21,056 bases of DNA from positions 1 to 21,056 of the forward strand of contig CALYQE010000018.1 in NCBI GenBank assembly GCA_945281075.1, given 5' to 3'. A program made the position numbers and the translations under genes. Numbering within the stretch: the stretch's first letter is position 1; every line of letters begins with the position of its first letter. The notes under the pieces were generated by a model, which worked only from the letters and a program-made list of their open reading frames with translations, did no database searches and was not told the origin of the DNA. Origin of the DNA: an uncultured Lactobacillus sp. Lineage in GTDB: Bacteria; Bacillota; Bacilli; Lactobacillales; Lactobacillaceae. Positions 7,650 through 14,849 of the stretch are shown piece after piece.

Positions 7650-10181
7650 CTAAATTTCCTCTTTAACCGCCTGATTAACGGCAGCTTTTTCATGGTCAAC
7701 AATATCTACCTTAGAGGCAATTACGTTGCTGTCCATCTGGATTTCGCGCCCAAGTCCAGGTTGGTTTACTTTGGGCCCAAAGAACGAATTAAATTCGTTC
7801 AATCTATTAGTTGTATGGAAGACTTTGGCGGTCACAGTGATGAAAGTGGTAAATTCCATATCTCCACCAACCGTCTTTTCCAGCCATGACCATTCATCAC
7901 GCAACCAATTCCAGGCAAGCTGCTCGCCTTTTGGATTGGTTAAAGTCTGCACATACCATCCGCGCAAGTCTTGCGGCTTAATCACATCAGCATCTTCAAA
8001 GTTAGTTACAATTTGTTCAAGTTCTTGTTGGTCTTTAGTTGAAGTAATTGCTGCGCTCAAATCACCCTTAAAGTATGGATCAACCGTAGTCCGGTACTCA
8101 TTAGTTAGACGTTCTACCAGACCGGCTTGGTGATAGTTTTTCACTTCATTAACCAGCACATATGGCCGAATTGAGGCTTCAATTTCAGCTAAATGTTCAT
8201 GATTTGCGGTAAAAATCTGATGGCCCTGCTCGCTGACAGCTTGATTATTAGCATAAAGTGTTGCAGCTAGGGCTAATGGCCGAACTTGAAGATCATCAGC
8301 ACTATCAGTTTCTTTTGCCTGCCAGCCTAAACGCTTAAATTGCGGCTCAAATAATTGATTATAAAATGCTTTTAGATTCTTTTCTTCAGCTGACTCCGGA
8401 GCAACAAATTTACGCAGTTGATCCATCAGGTTCGATAATGCAGCGATCACAATATTGGATTTTGAGGCAGCAAATTTTGGCAACAATGGAACAATTTCTG
8501 CGTAAGAGATTTGCTTGCCTTCAGCCAGCAAACCAAGATCTTGCAATAACTGCAACTGGTCAACCGGCTTCAATTGATCAACCTCAGTCATGAGATCAGC
8601 CATCAGAGTTTGATCGTAATTAACAATAAAGTGAGACGTATTACCAACATTCACGCGCAAAGGCTGACCAGCTTGGGTACGCAACTCCTTGTAATCACCT
8701 AAGTCAAGCTCACGCTCAGACATGATTTGCGGTGCGTTAAAGTTGGCATTCAACGGTATCGCCCATTTGCGGCCAGCATCTTTGCCAGCACCAACAAAGA
8801 ATTGCTTTTGATTTAAGATTAAGTGACCATTTTCGTCAACCTTAGCGCTAACTACCGGATAGCCTGGCTGATCAAGCCAAGTGTGCATGATCTTGCCAAT
8901 GTCAAGATCCGTTGCCGTTGAAAGTGCGTTCCACAGGTCGTCACCAGTCGCGTTGTTAAACTGATGATGGTCAAAATAATTCTTTAAGCCCTTGCGCAAG
9001 GCGTCATCGCCTAATAAAGCACGCACCATGACCAGCATCCGTGAACCTTTGGCATAAACAATCGCACTGTCAAAAATTGAGTCAATATCAGCTGGATGTT
9101 CAACTTGAACGTGAACGGATTGTACGCCATCGATTGCATCCCGGTTTAAAGCAGCCGGTACTTCCGAAATCTGGTAAACATTATCCCAGACATGCCATTC
9201 AGGCTCCAAAGCATCAACCGAAACATATTCCATCATGTTGGCAAAACTTTCGTTTAACCAGAGATCATCCCACCATCTCATGGTTACCAAGTCACCAAAC
9301 CATTGGTGGGCCAATTCATGTGCAACTACCGATGCAACGTATGCTTTTTGATCAGTGGTTGCGTTATCAGGATCAAGTAAAACCGCTGCTTCACGGTATG
9401 TGATCAAGCCCCAGTTTTCCATTGCTCCAGCAGAGAAGTCTGGTAAAGCCAGCTGCCAAGAGTGGGGCAATGGGTACTTAGTTTGATAAAATTCTTCGTA
9501 AAATTCAATTCCCCGTTTGGCAATGTCCAAGGCGAAGTCTAATTCCTTGGCCTGATGAGCTTTAGTTGCAAAAACGCCCACCTTCACACCATCTTTAGTT
9601 TCCGTCATTTTGCTTTGTAATTCACCAAAGGCAAAAGCAACTAGATAGCTGGACATTCTGACGGTCTTTTCGAAATAATGCACTCCGTTTTCAGTCTTAA
9701 TTTCGGGCATATTAGCAATTGTTGTTTCGCCTTCATGCTCATCGTATTTAAGCGCTAAAGAAAAAGTTGCCTTCGCTTCAGGCTCATCCACACAAGGAAA
9801 AGCCTGCCGCGCTGCCGTAGTTTCAAATTGTGTCCCAATAATTTGCTTTTTTACGCCATCAACATTGTAATATGAAGGATAGATCCCCATCATCGTATCT
9901 GTGAGCGGAGCAGAATAAGCAATCTCAATCGTTACCTTGCCTGTTTTGCCTAGGTCGATTTTAATTGCTTCCTCGTCATCATTAACCGTAAATGGTAAAT
10001 CATTGCCCTCACTTTTAACGGTCTTAATTGAAAGTTGCTTTTGATTAATTAAAATTGGACTTTCAATTGCTTCACCGGTAATGGTTGTTGTGCCGTCAAT
10101 CGTCTTTTTTTCACGATTAACGTCAATAAACAAGTCATAGTGATCTGGATGAAAAGTTTCGTAAAAATGCTTTGTTGCCAT
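7650..10181 (-). CDS. pepN: Aminopeptidase N, M1 family zinc metallopeptidase
   Basis: Cytoplasmic aminopeptidase that removes N-terminal residues from peptides taken up during growth on protein; the main general aminopeptidase of lactobacilli. The 843 residues match the usual lactobacillar PepN length (844 in L. helveticus as I recall it). The exopeptidase motif GAMEN is at 252-256 and the zinc site HELAH at 288-292, followed by E311 in NESFA, giving HEXXH-X18-E with all ligands intact. The C-terminal half is the helical ERAP1-like domain. There is no signal peptide. The ribosome binding site is perfect (AGGAGG) and the start unambiguous. It is monocistronic, with an extended -10 promoter upstream and a bidirectional terminator downstream, and divergent from an Apf-like gene. 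Confidence 0.98.
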   Translation of the reverse strand: MATKHFYETFHPDHYDLFIDVNREKKTIDGTTTITGEAIESPILINQKQLSIKTVKSEGNDLPFTVNDDEEAIKIDLGKTGKVTIEIAYSAPLTDTMMGIYPSYYNVDGVKKQIIGTQFETTAARQAFPCVDEPEAKATFSLALKYDEHEGETTIANMPEIKTENGVHYFEKTVRMSSYLVAFAFGELQSKMTETKDGVKVGVFATKAHQAKELDFALDIAKRGIEFYEEFYQTKYPLPHSWQLALPDFSAGAMENWGLITYREAAVLLDPDNATTDQKAYVASVVAHELAHQWFGDLVTMRWWDDLWLNESFANMMEYVSVDALEPEWHVWDNVYQISEVPAALNRDAIDGVQSVHVQVEHPADIDSIFDSAIVYAKGSRMLVMVRALLGDDALRKGLKNYFDHHQFNNATGDDLWNALSTATDLDIGKIMHTWLDQPGYPVVSAKVDENGHLILNQKQFFVGAGKDAGRKWAIPLNANFNAPQIMSERELDLGDYKELRTQAGQPLRVNVGNTSHFIVNYDQTLMADLMTEVDQLKPVDQLQLLQDLGLLAEGKQISYAEIVPLLPKFAASKSNIVIAALSNLMDQLRKFVAPESAEEKNLKAFYNQLFEPQFKRLGWQAKETDSADDLQVRPLALAATLYANNQAVSEQGHQIFTANHEHLAEIEASIRPYVLVNEVKNYHQAGLVERLTNEYRTTVDPYFKGDLSAAITSTKDQQELEQIVTNFEDADVIKPQDLRGWYVQTLTNPKGEQLAWNWLRDEWSWLEKTVGGDMEFTTFITVTAKVFHTTNRLNEFNSFFGPKVNQPGLGREIQMDSNVIASKVDIVDHEKAAVNQAVKEEI

Positions 10182-10212
10182 AATTGCCTCCTAAAGTTAG
10201 TCATTCCCTTAA

Positions 10213-10221
10213 ATTCTACCA
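10213..10221 (-). promoter_or_regulatory. Extended -10 promoter of pepN
   Basis: On the minus strand TG-G-TAGAAT (10213-10221) is an extended -10 element; I see no good -35. The predicted start is near 10206, giving a leader of about 24 bases that includes the AGGAGG. Confidence 0.55.
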
Positions 10222-10341
10222 AAACTAGCTAGAAATAACATTAAAACTTGTTTGTAAGAGTTGCGTGTTATTTTTGTAACAGCAATGAAATATTGCCTGT
10301 GTATCATAAGTTTAGATTAAAAAAGTGACTTTTGATAGGGA

Positions 10342-10707
10342 ATGAAGAAATTGAATAAAAGTAAAGGTTTTATATTTAAGTTAATCGCAGCTTTAGCATT
10401 ATCTTTCGGCTTCACTGTAATTGCACAAACAACTAACGATAATTCAACTGTTCAAACCGTTCAAGCGGCTAGAAAGCTATCCAAACGTGAGCGTGCAGCC
10501 AAGGAATGGATTGCAGCAAGAGAATCTGGTGGCAATTACTACGCTAGGAATGGTGTTTGTTATGGCAAATACCAATTAAATATTAATTACTTACGCGGAA
10601 ACTATTCTCCTAAGAATCAAGATGCGGTTGCCGACAATTATGTTTACGGCCGCTATGGTTCATGGGTTAATGCCAAGAACTTTTGGTTAAGTCATCATTG
10701 GTATTAA
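10342..10707 (+). CDS. Small secreted Apf-like surface protein (aggregation-promoting factor / lysozyme-like fold)
   Basis: 121 residues. A basic N terminus and hydrophobic stretch (about 12-30) form a signal peptide, with likely cleavage after TVQA near residue 43. The mature part of about 78 residues has the Apf C-terminal signature: AKEWIAARESGG, then GKYQL, and YGSWVNAKNFW close to the end. Apf proteins of lactobacilli are abundant exported proteins tied to cell shape and aggregation, and the domain resembles small lytic transglycosylase/Rpf-type folds. E512-type numbering cannot be given, but the glutamate of ARESGG is the candidate acidic residue. It lacks the long variable region of larger Apf proteins. 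Start uncertain: the ATG here has AGGG only one base away, while TTG at 10351 has AGGGA at a better 9-base spacing. A terminator follows. Confidence 0.82.
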   Translation: MKKLNKSKGFIFKLIAALALSFGFTVIAQTTNDNSTVQTVQAARKLSKRERAAKEWIAARESGGNYYARNGVCYGKYQLNINYLRGNYSPKNQDAVADNYVYGRYGSWVNAKNFWLSHHWY

Positions 10708-10739
10708 AATCCGCAAATAATTTCTGTTCCTAATTAAGA

Positions 10740-10772
10740 AAATAGGCTGACAAGTTGTCAGTCTATTTTTTG
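10740..10772 (+). terminator. Intrinsic terminator of the Apf-like gene
   Basis: AATAGGCTGACA (10741-10752), a 3-base loop and TGTCAGTCTATT (10756-10767) pair with one G-U, followed by a T-run. It lies 33 bases after the stop codon. Confidence 0.87.
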
Positions 10773-10805
10773 TTGCGCTGTTTTTCTTTTGCTCACTATT
10801 GCTTA

Positions 10806-10845
10806 ATAAAAAAAGAGACCTCATGCAAAAGAGGTCTCTCTTTAA
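10806..10845 (-). terminator. Intrinsic terminator of the small membrane-protein gene
   Basis: GAGACCTC (10815-10822) and GAGGTCTC (10831-10838) form a perfect 8-bp stem with an 8-base loop. On the minus strand it is followed by seven T. It lies about 20 bases beyond the stop at 10865. Confidence 0.85.
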
Positions 10846-10864
10846 CCAGGTTGAGCACTAGGCA

Positions 10865-11125
10865 TTAGTGCTTTAACAAATGAGCTTTCGCCGGTTCACT
10901 TCTTAGCCAGCCAGCAAAAAAGGCAAAGCCAAAAGTAAGTACGGCGATTAGCGCTCCTAAGATGAACAAGCCATTGCTGTTATTAAGAGCAATTGTCTGT
11001 TCATCTTTTAAAAAGCGACTTGACTCATTAACTTGATTGCACAATCCAAAGAATAACATGATTAGACTGCTTAAAGTTAGTGCGCCATTAATCGCTGTTA
11101 AAACTTTTATTTTCGTTAACTTCAA
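10865..11125 (-). CDS. Small two-helix membrane protein, unrecognised
   Basis: 86 residues with two hydrophobic segments (about 8-27 and 52-73 from the chosen start) joined by a polar loop rich in Asn, Ser and Glu, and a short basic tail ending HLLKH. I do not recognise the family. The start is placed at TTG 11123-11125 for two reasons. AAAGGA lies at 11135-11140 with a 9-base spacer. A good promoter just upstream predicts transcription to begin near 11155, which would leave no leader for the longer form starting with TTG at 11152. The gene has its own promoter and terminator, so it is a separate unit although it follows the YibE/F operon on the same strand. A real, expressed gene is likely; the function is unknown. 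Confidence 0.65.
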   Translation of the reverse strand: MKLTKIKVLTAINGALTLSSLIMLFFGLCNQVNESSRFLKDEQTIALNNSNGLFILGALIAVLTFGFAFFAGWLRSEPAKAHLLKH

Positions 11126-11161
11126 AAAATCATGTCCTTTCTTTTGATTCAAATATGTGCC

Positions 11162-11189
11162 ATTATATACCTTTCAGCAGTAAATGCAA
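11162..11189 (-). promoter_or_regulatory. Promoter of the small membrane-protein gene
   Basis: On the minus strand TTGCAT (11184-11189), a 16-base spacer, then a perfect TATAAT (11162-11167). Predicted start near 11155, giving a leader of about 30 bases to the TTG at 11125. Confidence 0.72.
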
Positions 11190-11256
11190 TAGCTTTGCTT
11201 AAAAAACTTGACATTTTTTAATTTTTATATTAGTAAAGCTGCCATCTTTTGCTCGT

Positions 11257-12072
11257 TTACCATTCACTTGCCAGCCATTCCTGAGCAAGTTCAAACCAAT
11301 GCGCTGCGTGCGGATTCTCCTGCCACTCGCGCCCTTTGGTTACCATGTCGGCACGGCCTAAAGAAAAGCCGTGGCCGCCGCGATTAAAAATGTGCACCTC
11401 GCATGGCACTTTTTGCTCATGCAGGGCCGCAGCGTATTCCATTGTGTTTGTTACCAAGACAACCGGGTCATCCCAAGCATGAAAAATGAAGGTCGCCGGC
11501 GTTTTCTCCGTAACGCCTAACGCACTGTTTTTGACAAAGTCGTCCGTAGGAACCTTATCAGTTTCATCTTCTGGGACATCAAAGCCTATTTCGGCTAAGT
11601 TGATTAGCGGGTAGCCCAAGATTGTTTTATTGGGTAAAACTTCTGCACTCTTAAATGCAAAGTCTTTTTGATATTGCTTTGAATTAGCCATGCTATTGGC
11701 AAAACTGGCAACGTGACCGCCCGCTGAAAAACCAACCGTCACAATTTTGGCTGGATCGATTTGATATTCCGCAGCATGATCACGGAAATACTTAACCGTG
11801 GTCAAAACATCCAGCCCTGCATCGGGGTAAATTTCGCCCTCATCTTGCACCAAATTATATTCCATGACGACGCTATTGAAGCCGCAATTATTAAATGCCA
11901 ACGCAACGGGTTCGCCCTCACGCAATGATAAGTGATCGAAACTACCCCCTGGAATGACGATTGCTAGCGGGTGCTTCGGCGACACCAGCTCGCCAATTGA
12001 AGCCAAAGTATACGCATGCACCTTAAATTTACGACCATTGAAGTTAGTTAATGTTAATTCGGTTAATTTCAT
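11257..12072 (-). CDS. Alpha/beta hydrolase, esterase-like
   Basis: 271 residues with a complete serine-hydrolase triad: nucleophile S116 in GFSAGG (GxSxG), acid D202 in HAWDDP, histidine H234 in GGHGF. PGGSF at 41-45 is the oxyanion-hole motif, as in the HGGG-type acetyl-esterase/BD-FAE group. There is no signal peptide, so it should be cytoplasmic. Members of this group cleave acetyl or short acyl esters from sugars and other small compounds; the substrate here is unknown. The ATG overlaps the stop of the upstream YibE/F gene by four bases (ATGA), with GAGGGGTGG before it, so translation is coupled. It is the last gene of the operon; I see no convincing hairpin between its stop and the next gene. 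Confidence 0.85.
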   Translation of the reverse strand: MKLTELTLTNFNGRKFKVHAYTLASIGELVSPKHPLAIVIPGGSFDHLSLREGEPVALAFNNCGFNSVVMEYNLVQDEGEIYPDAGLDVLTTVKYFRDHAAEYQIDPAKIVTVGFSAGGHVASFANSMANSKQYQKDFAFKSAEVLPNKTILGYPLINLAEIGFDVPEDETDKVPTDDFVKNSALGVTEKTPATFIFHAWDDPVVLVTNTMEYAAALHEQKVPCEVHIFNRGGHGFSLGRADMVTKGREWQENPHAAHWFELAQEWLASEW

Positions 12073-12830
12073 TTTTCCACCCCTCGTTTAGTCATGTTTT
12101 TTGCCAAAAATGCTGACGATAACGGCACTGTTAATAATACACCGATTAATGAGTACATGATGATTAAGGTTTCGTTAACAAACATTTTCTCATTCAAAAT
12201 CTCACCCAAAGTGTAATTTAGCCTAATATACCATAAAAATAACGATAAGCAGCTGCCAAACATCCCAAATAAAATGGTGTTAATCGCGGTCCCGAGCACG
12301 TCATTACCGATTTTAACGCTGCTGGCCATTAATTCGTCACGGGTAATCAGTGGCTGGTGCTTTTTTATTTCTAATAAGCCGGAGCTCATTGCCACGGCTG
12401 CTTCGGCCACCGCACCCAAGGCCGAAAAAATCGCCACGGCCACCGCGATTAATCGATAGCTCAGTCCCGGCATTTGGGATAAGCCAACCAGAATTTCGCC
12501 GGCTTCGGGGCCTAAGCCGGCTGCTTGTGCCAGCCATTCAAAGCCGAGAATCAAGACGCTAACGGCAAGGCAAACAATTAGCGAGGCAGTAAAAGAATTT
12601 TTTGCAACTTCATAATCGTGTGTTCCTAAGAAAATGATCGTGACCAATTTAAGCGGAATGAAAAGCAAGATCAGAAGCGGAATGCTGATGCCCCAAGAAA
12701 TAAAAATGGCTAGCAAAATGAGCAATAGAGTGTTGATCAAGACGCTAAAGAAACTGCGGATCCCTGTTTCACCACCGATTATGGTCATTAAAATTGCCAG
12801 CACAATGATTAAGGCCATTAAAGTCGTCAT
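12069..12830 (-). CDS. YibE/F family membrane protein (short partner)
   Basis: 253 residues, mostly hydrophobic, with about seven membrane segments. It belongs to the YibE/F-like family by its resemblance in layout and sequence to the longer partner upstream. One shared feature is the segment with GAVAEAAVAMSSGLLEI, which parallels GAVMDEATDIVSSLYEL in the partner, both followed by a basic/polar stretch and GxxxMG/GNDVLGT. It lacks the partner's N-terminal extracellular domain. The start overlaps the partner's stop by four bases (ATGA), with AGGAG 11 bases upstream. YibE/F proteins are widespread in lactic acid bacteria, often as such pairs, and have no established function. A two-subunit membrane complex is the natural inference. 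Confidence 0.82.
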   Translation of the reverse strand: MTTLMALIIVLAILMTIIGGETGIRSFFSVLINTLLLILLAIFISWGISIPLLILLFIPLKLVTIIFLGTHDYEVAKNSFTASLIVCLAVSVLILGFEWLAQAAGLGPEAGEILVGLSQMPGLSYRLIAVAVAIFSALGAVAEAAVAMSSGLLEIKKHQPLITRDELMASSVKIGNDVLGTAINTILFGMFGSCLSLFLWYIRLNYTLGEILNEKMFVNETLIIMYSLIGVLLTVPLSSAFLAKNMTKRGVEK

Positions 12831-13942
12831 TTTTTATTCCACTCCTTCCATTTTTGATCTTCTAAAAACACTAGGCTGCAACCCGTGGCAAACACAACGG
12901 TCAAAACAATTCCGATGGCAGAAATCACGCTTTGCGTCACCCCGAGCGACAAAGTAAAGCCAAAGGTCGAACGCAAGGTATTATTATCACGCAAGTAAAT
13001 GATTGTTAACGGCAAAGCCTCGGACATAAAAATCAAGACCAACACATTGATCAGTGGCCCCATGATTTCCTGCCCCATCGTTCGTCCACTATTGAGCAAT
13101 TGTTTAGCCGTGAGGTCTTTTTTAGTCTGCACTAACTCATATAAGCTGGAAACAATATCAGTTGCTTCATCCATCACGGCTCCTAAAATTCCCAGCAGCG
13201 TTTGCGCCAAAAAGATACCGCGTGGATCCTGCGTTGCATAGTCACCTGTTTCATATTTGATTTCCGATTCACCCGTCAAACGCATAATGACGTAGCACAA
13301 GGCAAACGAAACGAAAATTCCCAGTAGAGTGGCCGCCCAGGTCACAAGCATTTTTTGATTAAAACCTTGTACAAGCAATAAGCTGAAAAATGAAAATACA
13401 ATATCAGCGAAGGCAAATAATAAAACAATGTGTGAGCCGTTTAGCTTGATATCGATGTGCAAAATCAAATAAAACAGACCAATACTTAAAAGCATTGACG
13501 CAATTAGGCCCAGCGCTTTTTTACCAGAAACAGCCACCATTAAGGTAACCATCACCGTCATTGCCAAGACGAGTACCCAGTCACGCTTGGGCGTTTGGAT
13601 GGCGGGATCATTGTGCTTGATATTAACAAAAATCCGCTGACCGGCCCGATATTTTTGGGTAACCAGTTGCGAGGGGTAATAATAATTAACGGTTTTAAAA
13701 GTCTGATTGCGATGCTGACCCGATAAAATCTTAAGGTGTAAAACCTGTTTCCTAGTTTCATCCTTATTATCATAGACATCGGTGCTTTTTTCGACCAACG
13801 TGTCTTGAATCACTTGATCGGTGATCAATGCAACATCGTGTTTTTGATAGATGTCGGTAGCAAAATACGTGCAGGCCGTTAAAACCAATCCAATAATTGC
13901 CGTAACTAGCGCTAATACGTAACGCTTTTTTACTTTTTTCAA
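12827..13942 (-). CDS. YibE/F family membrane protein (long partner)
   Basis: 371 residues. An N-terminal hydrophobic segment (about 9-28) is followed by a polar domain to about residue 120, probably outside the cell, and then by about seven membrane segments. The stretch AVMDEATDIVSSLYELVQTK in the second half matches the hallmark of YibE/F proteins. The start is TTG at 13940-13942 with AAGGAAG seven bases upstream; an ATG seven bases further up is out of frame. It is the first gene of a three-gene operon ending with the esterase-like hydrolase. The first hydrophobic segment ends LVLTAC, which could pass for a lipobox, but in this family the segment is more likely a membrane helix. I could not identify a confident promoter in the 90 bases upstream. 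Confidence 0.85.
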   Translation of the reverse strand: MKKVKKRYVLALVTAIIGLVLTACTYFATDIYQKHDVALITDQVIQDTLVEKSTDVYDNKDETRKQVLHLKILSGQHRNQTFKTVNYYYPSQLVTQKYRAGQRIFVNIKHNDPAIQTPKRDWVLVLAMTVMVTLMVAVSGKKALGLIASMLLSIGLFYLILHIDIKLNGSHIVLLFAFADIVFSFFSLLLVQGFNQKMLVTWAATLLGIFVSFALCYVIMRLTGESEIKYETGDYATQDPRGIFLAQTLLGILGAVMDEATDIVSSLYELVQTKKDLTAKQLLNSGRTMGQEIMGPLINVLVLIFMSEALPLTIIYLRDNNTLRSTFGFTLSLGVTQSVISAIGIVLTVVFATGCSLVFLEDQKWKEWNKK

Positions 13943-14034
13943 ATTCCATCTTCCTTAATTTTTTTAGAGGGTATTTTGGTCAGCACTAGGAATGCGCGCT
14001 GCACTTTTGCACTTCTTAGCTAACTTGACCTTAA

Positions 14035-14067
14035 CAAAAAACGGCTTTTAGCAAAAAGTCGTTTTTA
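14035..14067. terminator. Terminator after the ddl-HTH unit
   Basis: AACGGCTTTT (14040-14049), a 4-base loop and AAAAGTCGTT (14054-14063). On the minus strand the stem has one A-C mismatch and is followed by TTTTTTG; on the plus strand the mismatch becomes a G-U pair followed by TTTTT. It lies just past the stop at 14080. Confidence 0.7.
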
Positions 14068-14079
14068 GTTTTTAATTGT

Positions 14080-14823
14080 CTACATATCAATAAATTTTTG
14101 CCACCAGTGCTGTTTTTCCGGCTCAACCTGCATGTCTTCCAAGGTGCGATGAGCGTTGGCATGCGCGTTTTTTTCAGCATTCTCTTTAGCCTTGGCTAAA
14201 ATTTCTTCATGCACTTCATCTGAAGATTTAGCTTCCACATTAGCAACTTGGGTTATTTTTTCAGCATTTTCACTCAAAGAGGAATCAGCTGTTTGTTCAT
14301 CTTCAACAATTCCCGAAATATCAGGCAGACGGGCCAAGTCATCATCGGTTGCAGTCGTATTTGCCAGCTTTTTTTGCTGGGCCAGCAAGTCTTTATTCTG
14401 TTTTTCAATGCGGTTTAATTGCTTTTGCAAGCTTTCAAGGGCGGCATTTTGCTGGCCGATGGTCTGCTGTAAAGCATTCAAGAGCTTTGTCACCTCAGGC
14501 GCGTTCATGATTTCCTGCTGCTCGTTCACCACTGCAATTTGCGGCTCTGTGCTCTGCTCGCTCAGCACATAAATCTGCTGGGCGGCTTCTTGCAGTGTCA
14601 ATCCGTTTTCCTGCGATAGCTTATGAAAATCTTTTAAGTCCTGGATATCCTTTTCACTATAAAGGCGCGCATTCTGCTTAGTTCGCTTATAATAATATGG
14701 CTTACCCGTAACTTTTTCAACAATGAGCGAATATTTGCGCAAGGTGGCCACGCTAATTTGCAGCTCCTTTGCCGTTGCAGCTGGAGCGGTTAATTCTTCA
14801 AAACCATGCTTATCTTTAGTCAT
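14080..14823 (-). CDS. MerR-like HTH protein with coiled coil and acidic linker
   Basis: About 247 residues in distinct parts. A MerR-type winged HTH fills about 12-70 (ATAKELQISVATLRKYS, then LYSEKDIQDLKDF). A long Gln/Lys/Leu-rich coiled coil spans about 105-155 (QQNAALESLQKQLNRIEKQN). An acidic, Ser/Ala-rich linker follows, then a short aromatic C terminus, HWWQKFIDM. There is no effector-binding domain, so it is not a classical MerR regulator. The layout recalls RacA-like chromosome-anchoring proteins, where an N-terminal HTH binds DNA and the coiled coil and tail contact something else; this is inference from layout only. ATG 14821-14823 or the adjacent GTG may start the protein; GGGAG lies 9 or 6 bases away. 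It follows ddl by about 26 bases and is surely cotranscribed. Confidence 0.75.
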   Translation of the reverse strand: MTKDKHGFEELTAPAATAKELQISVATLRKYSLIVEKVTGKPYYYKRTKQNARLYSEKDIQDLKDFHKLSQENGLTLQEAAQQIYVLSEQSTEPQIAVVNEQQEIMNAPEVTKLLNALQQTIGQQNAALESLQKQLNRIEKQNKDLLAQQKKLANTTATDDDLARLPDISGIVEDEQTADSSLSENAEKITQVANVEAKSSDEVHEEILAKAKENAEKNAHANAHRTLEDMQVEPEKQHWWQKFIDM

Positions 14824-14849
14824 CACTTCTTACTCCCGGCATAATTCAA

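Noticed and set aside
7726..8133. 135-codon plus-strand frame inside pepN
   Set aside because: Lies wholly antisense to a clear pepN gene and has no ribosome binding site; a shadow of pepN codon use. The same applies to the frames at 8366 and 9041.
11208..11236. Perfect TTGACA on the plus strand pointing into the hydrolase gene (possible antisense promoter)
   Set aside because: The best -10 at 17 bases is TAGTAA, a poor match, and the DNA is AT-rich, so chance is likely.
12350..12562. Arg/Pro/Ser-rich frames on both strands within the YibE/F gene
   Set aside because: Shadows of the real gene; biased composition and no ribosome binding sites.
14156..14572. 138-codon plus-strand frame rich in Cys, Ser and Phe
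   Set aside because: Antisense to the coiled-coil gene; the composition is what Gln/Ala/Glu codons give when read backwards.
14080..14826. Classical MerR ligand-responsive regulator
   Set aside because: The HTH is MerR-like but there is no effector domain; the rest is coiled coil, acidic linker and an aromatic tip.
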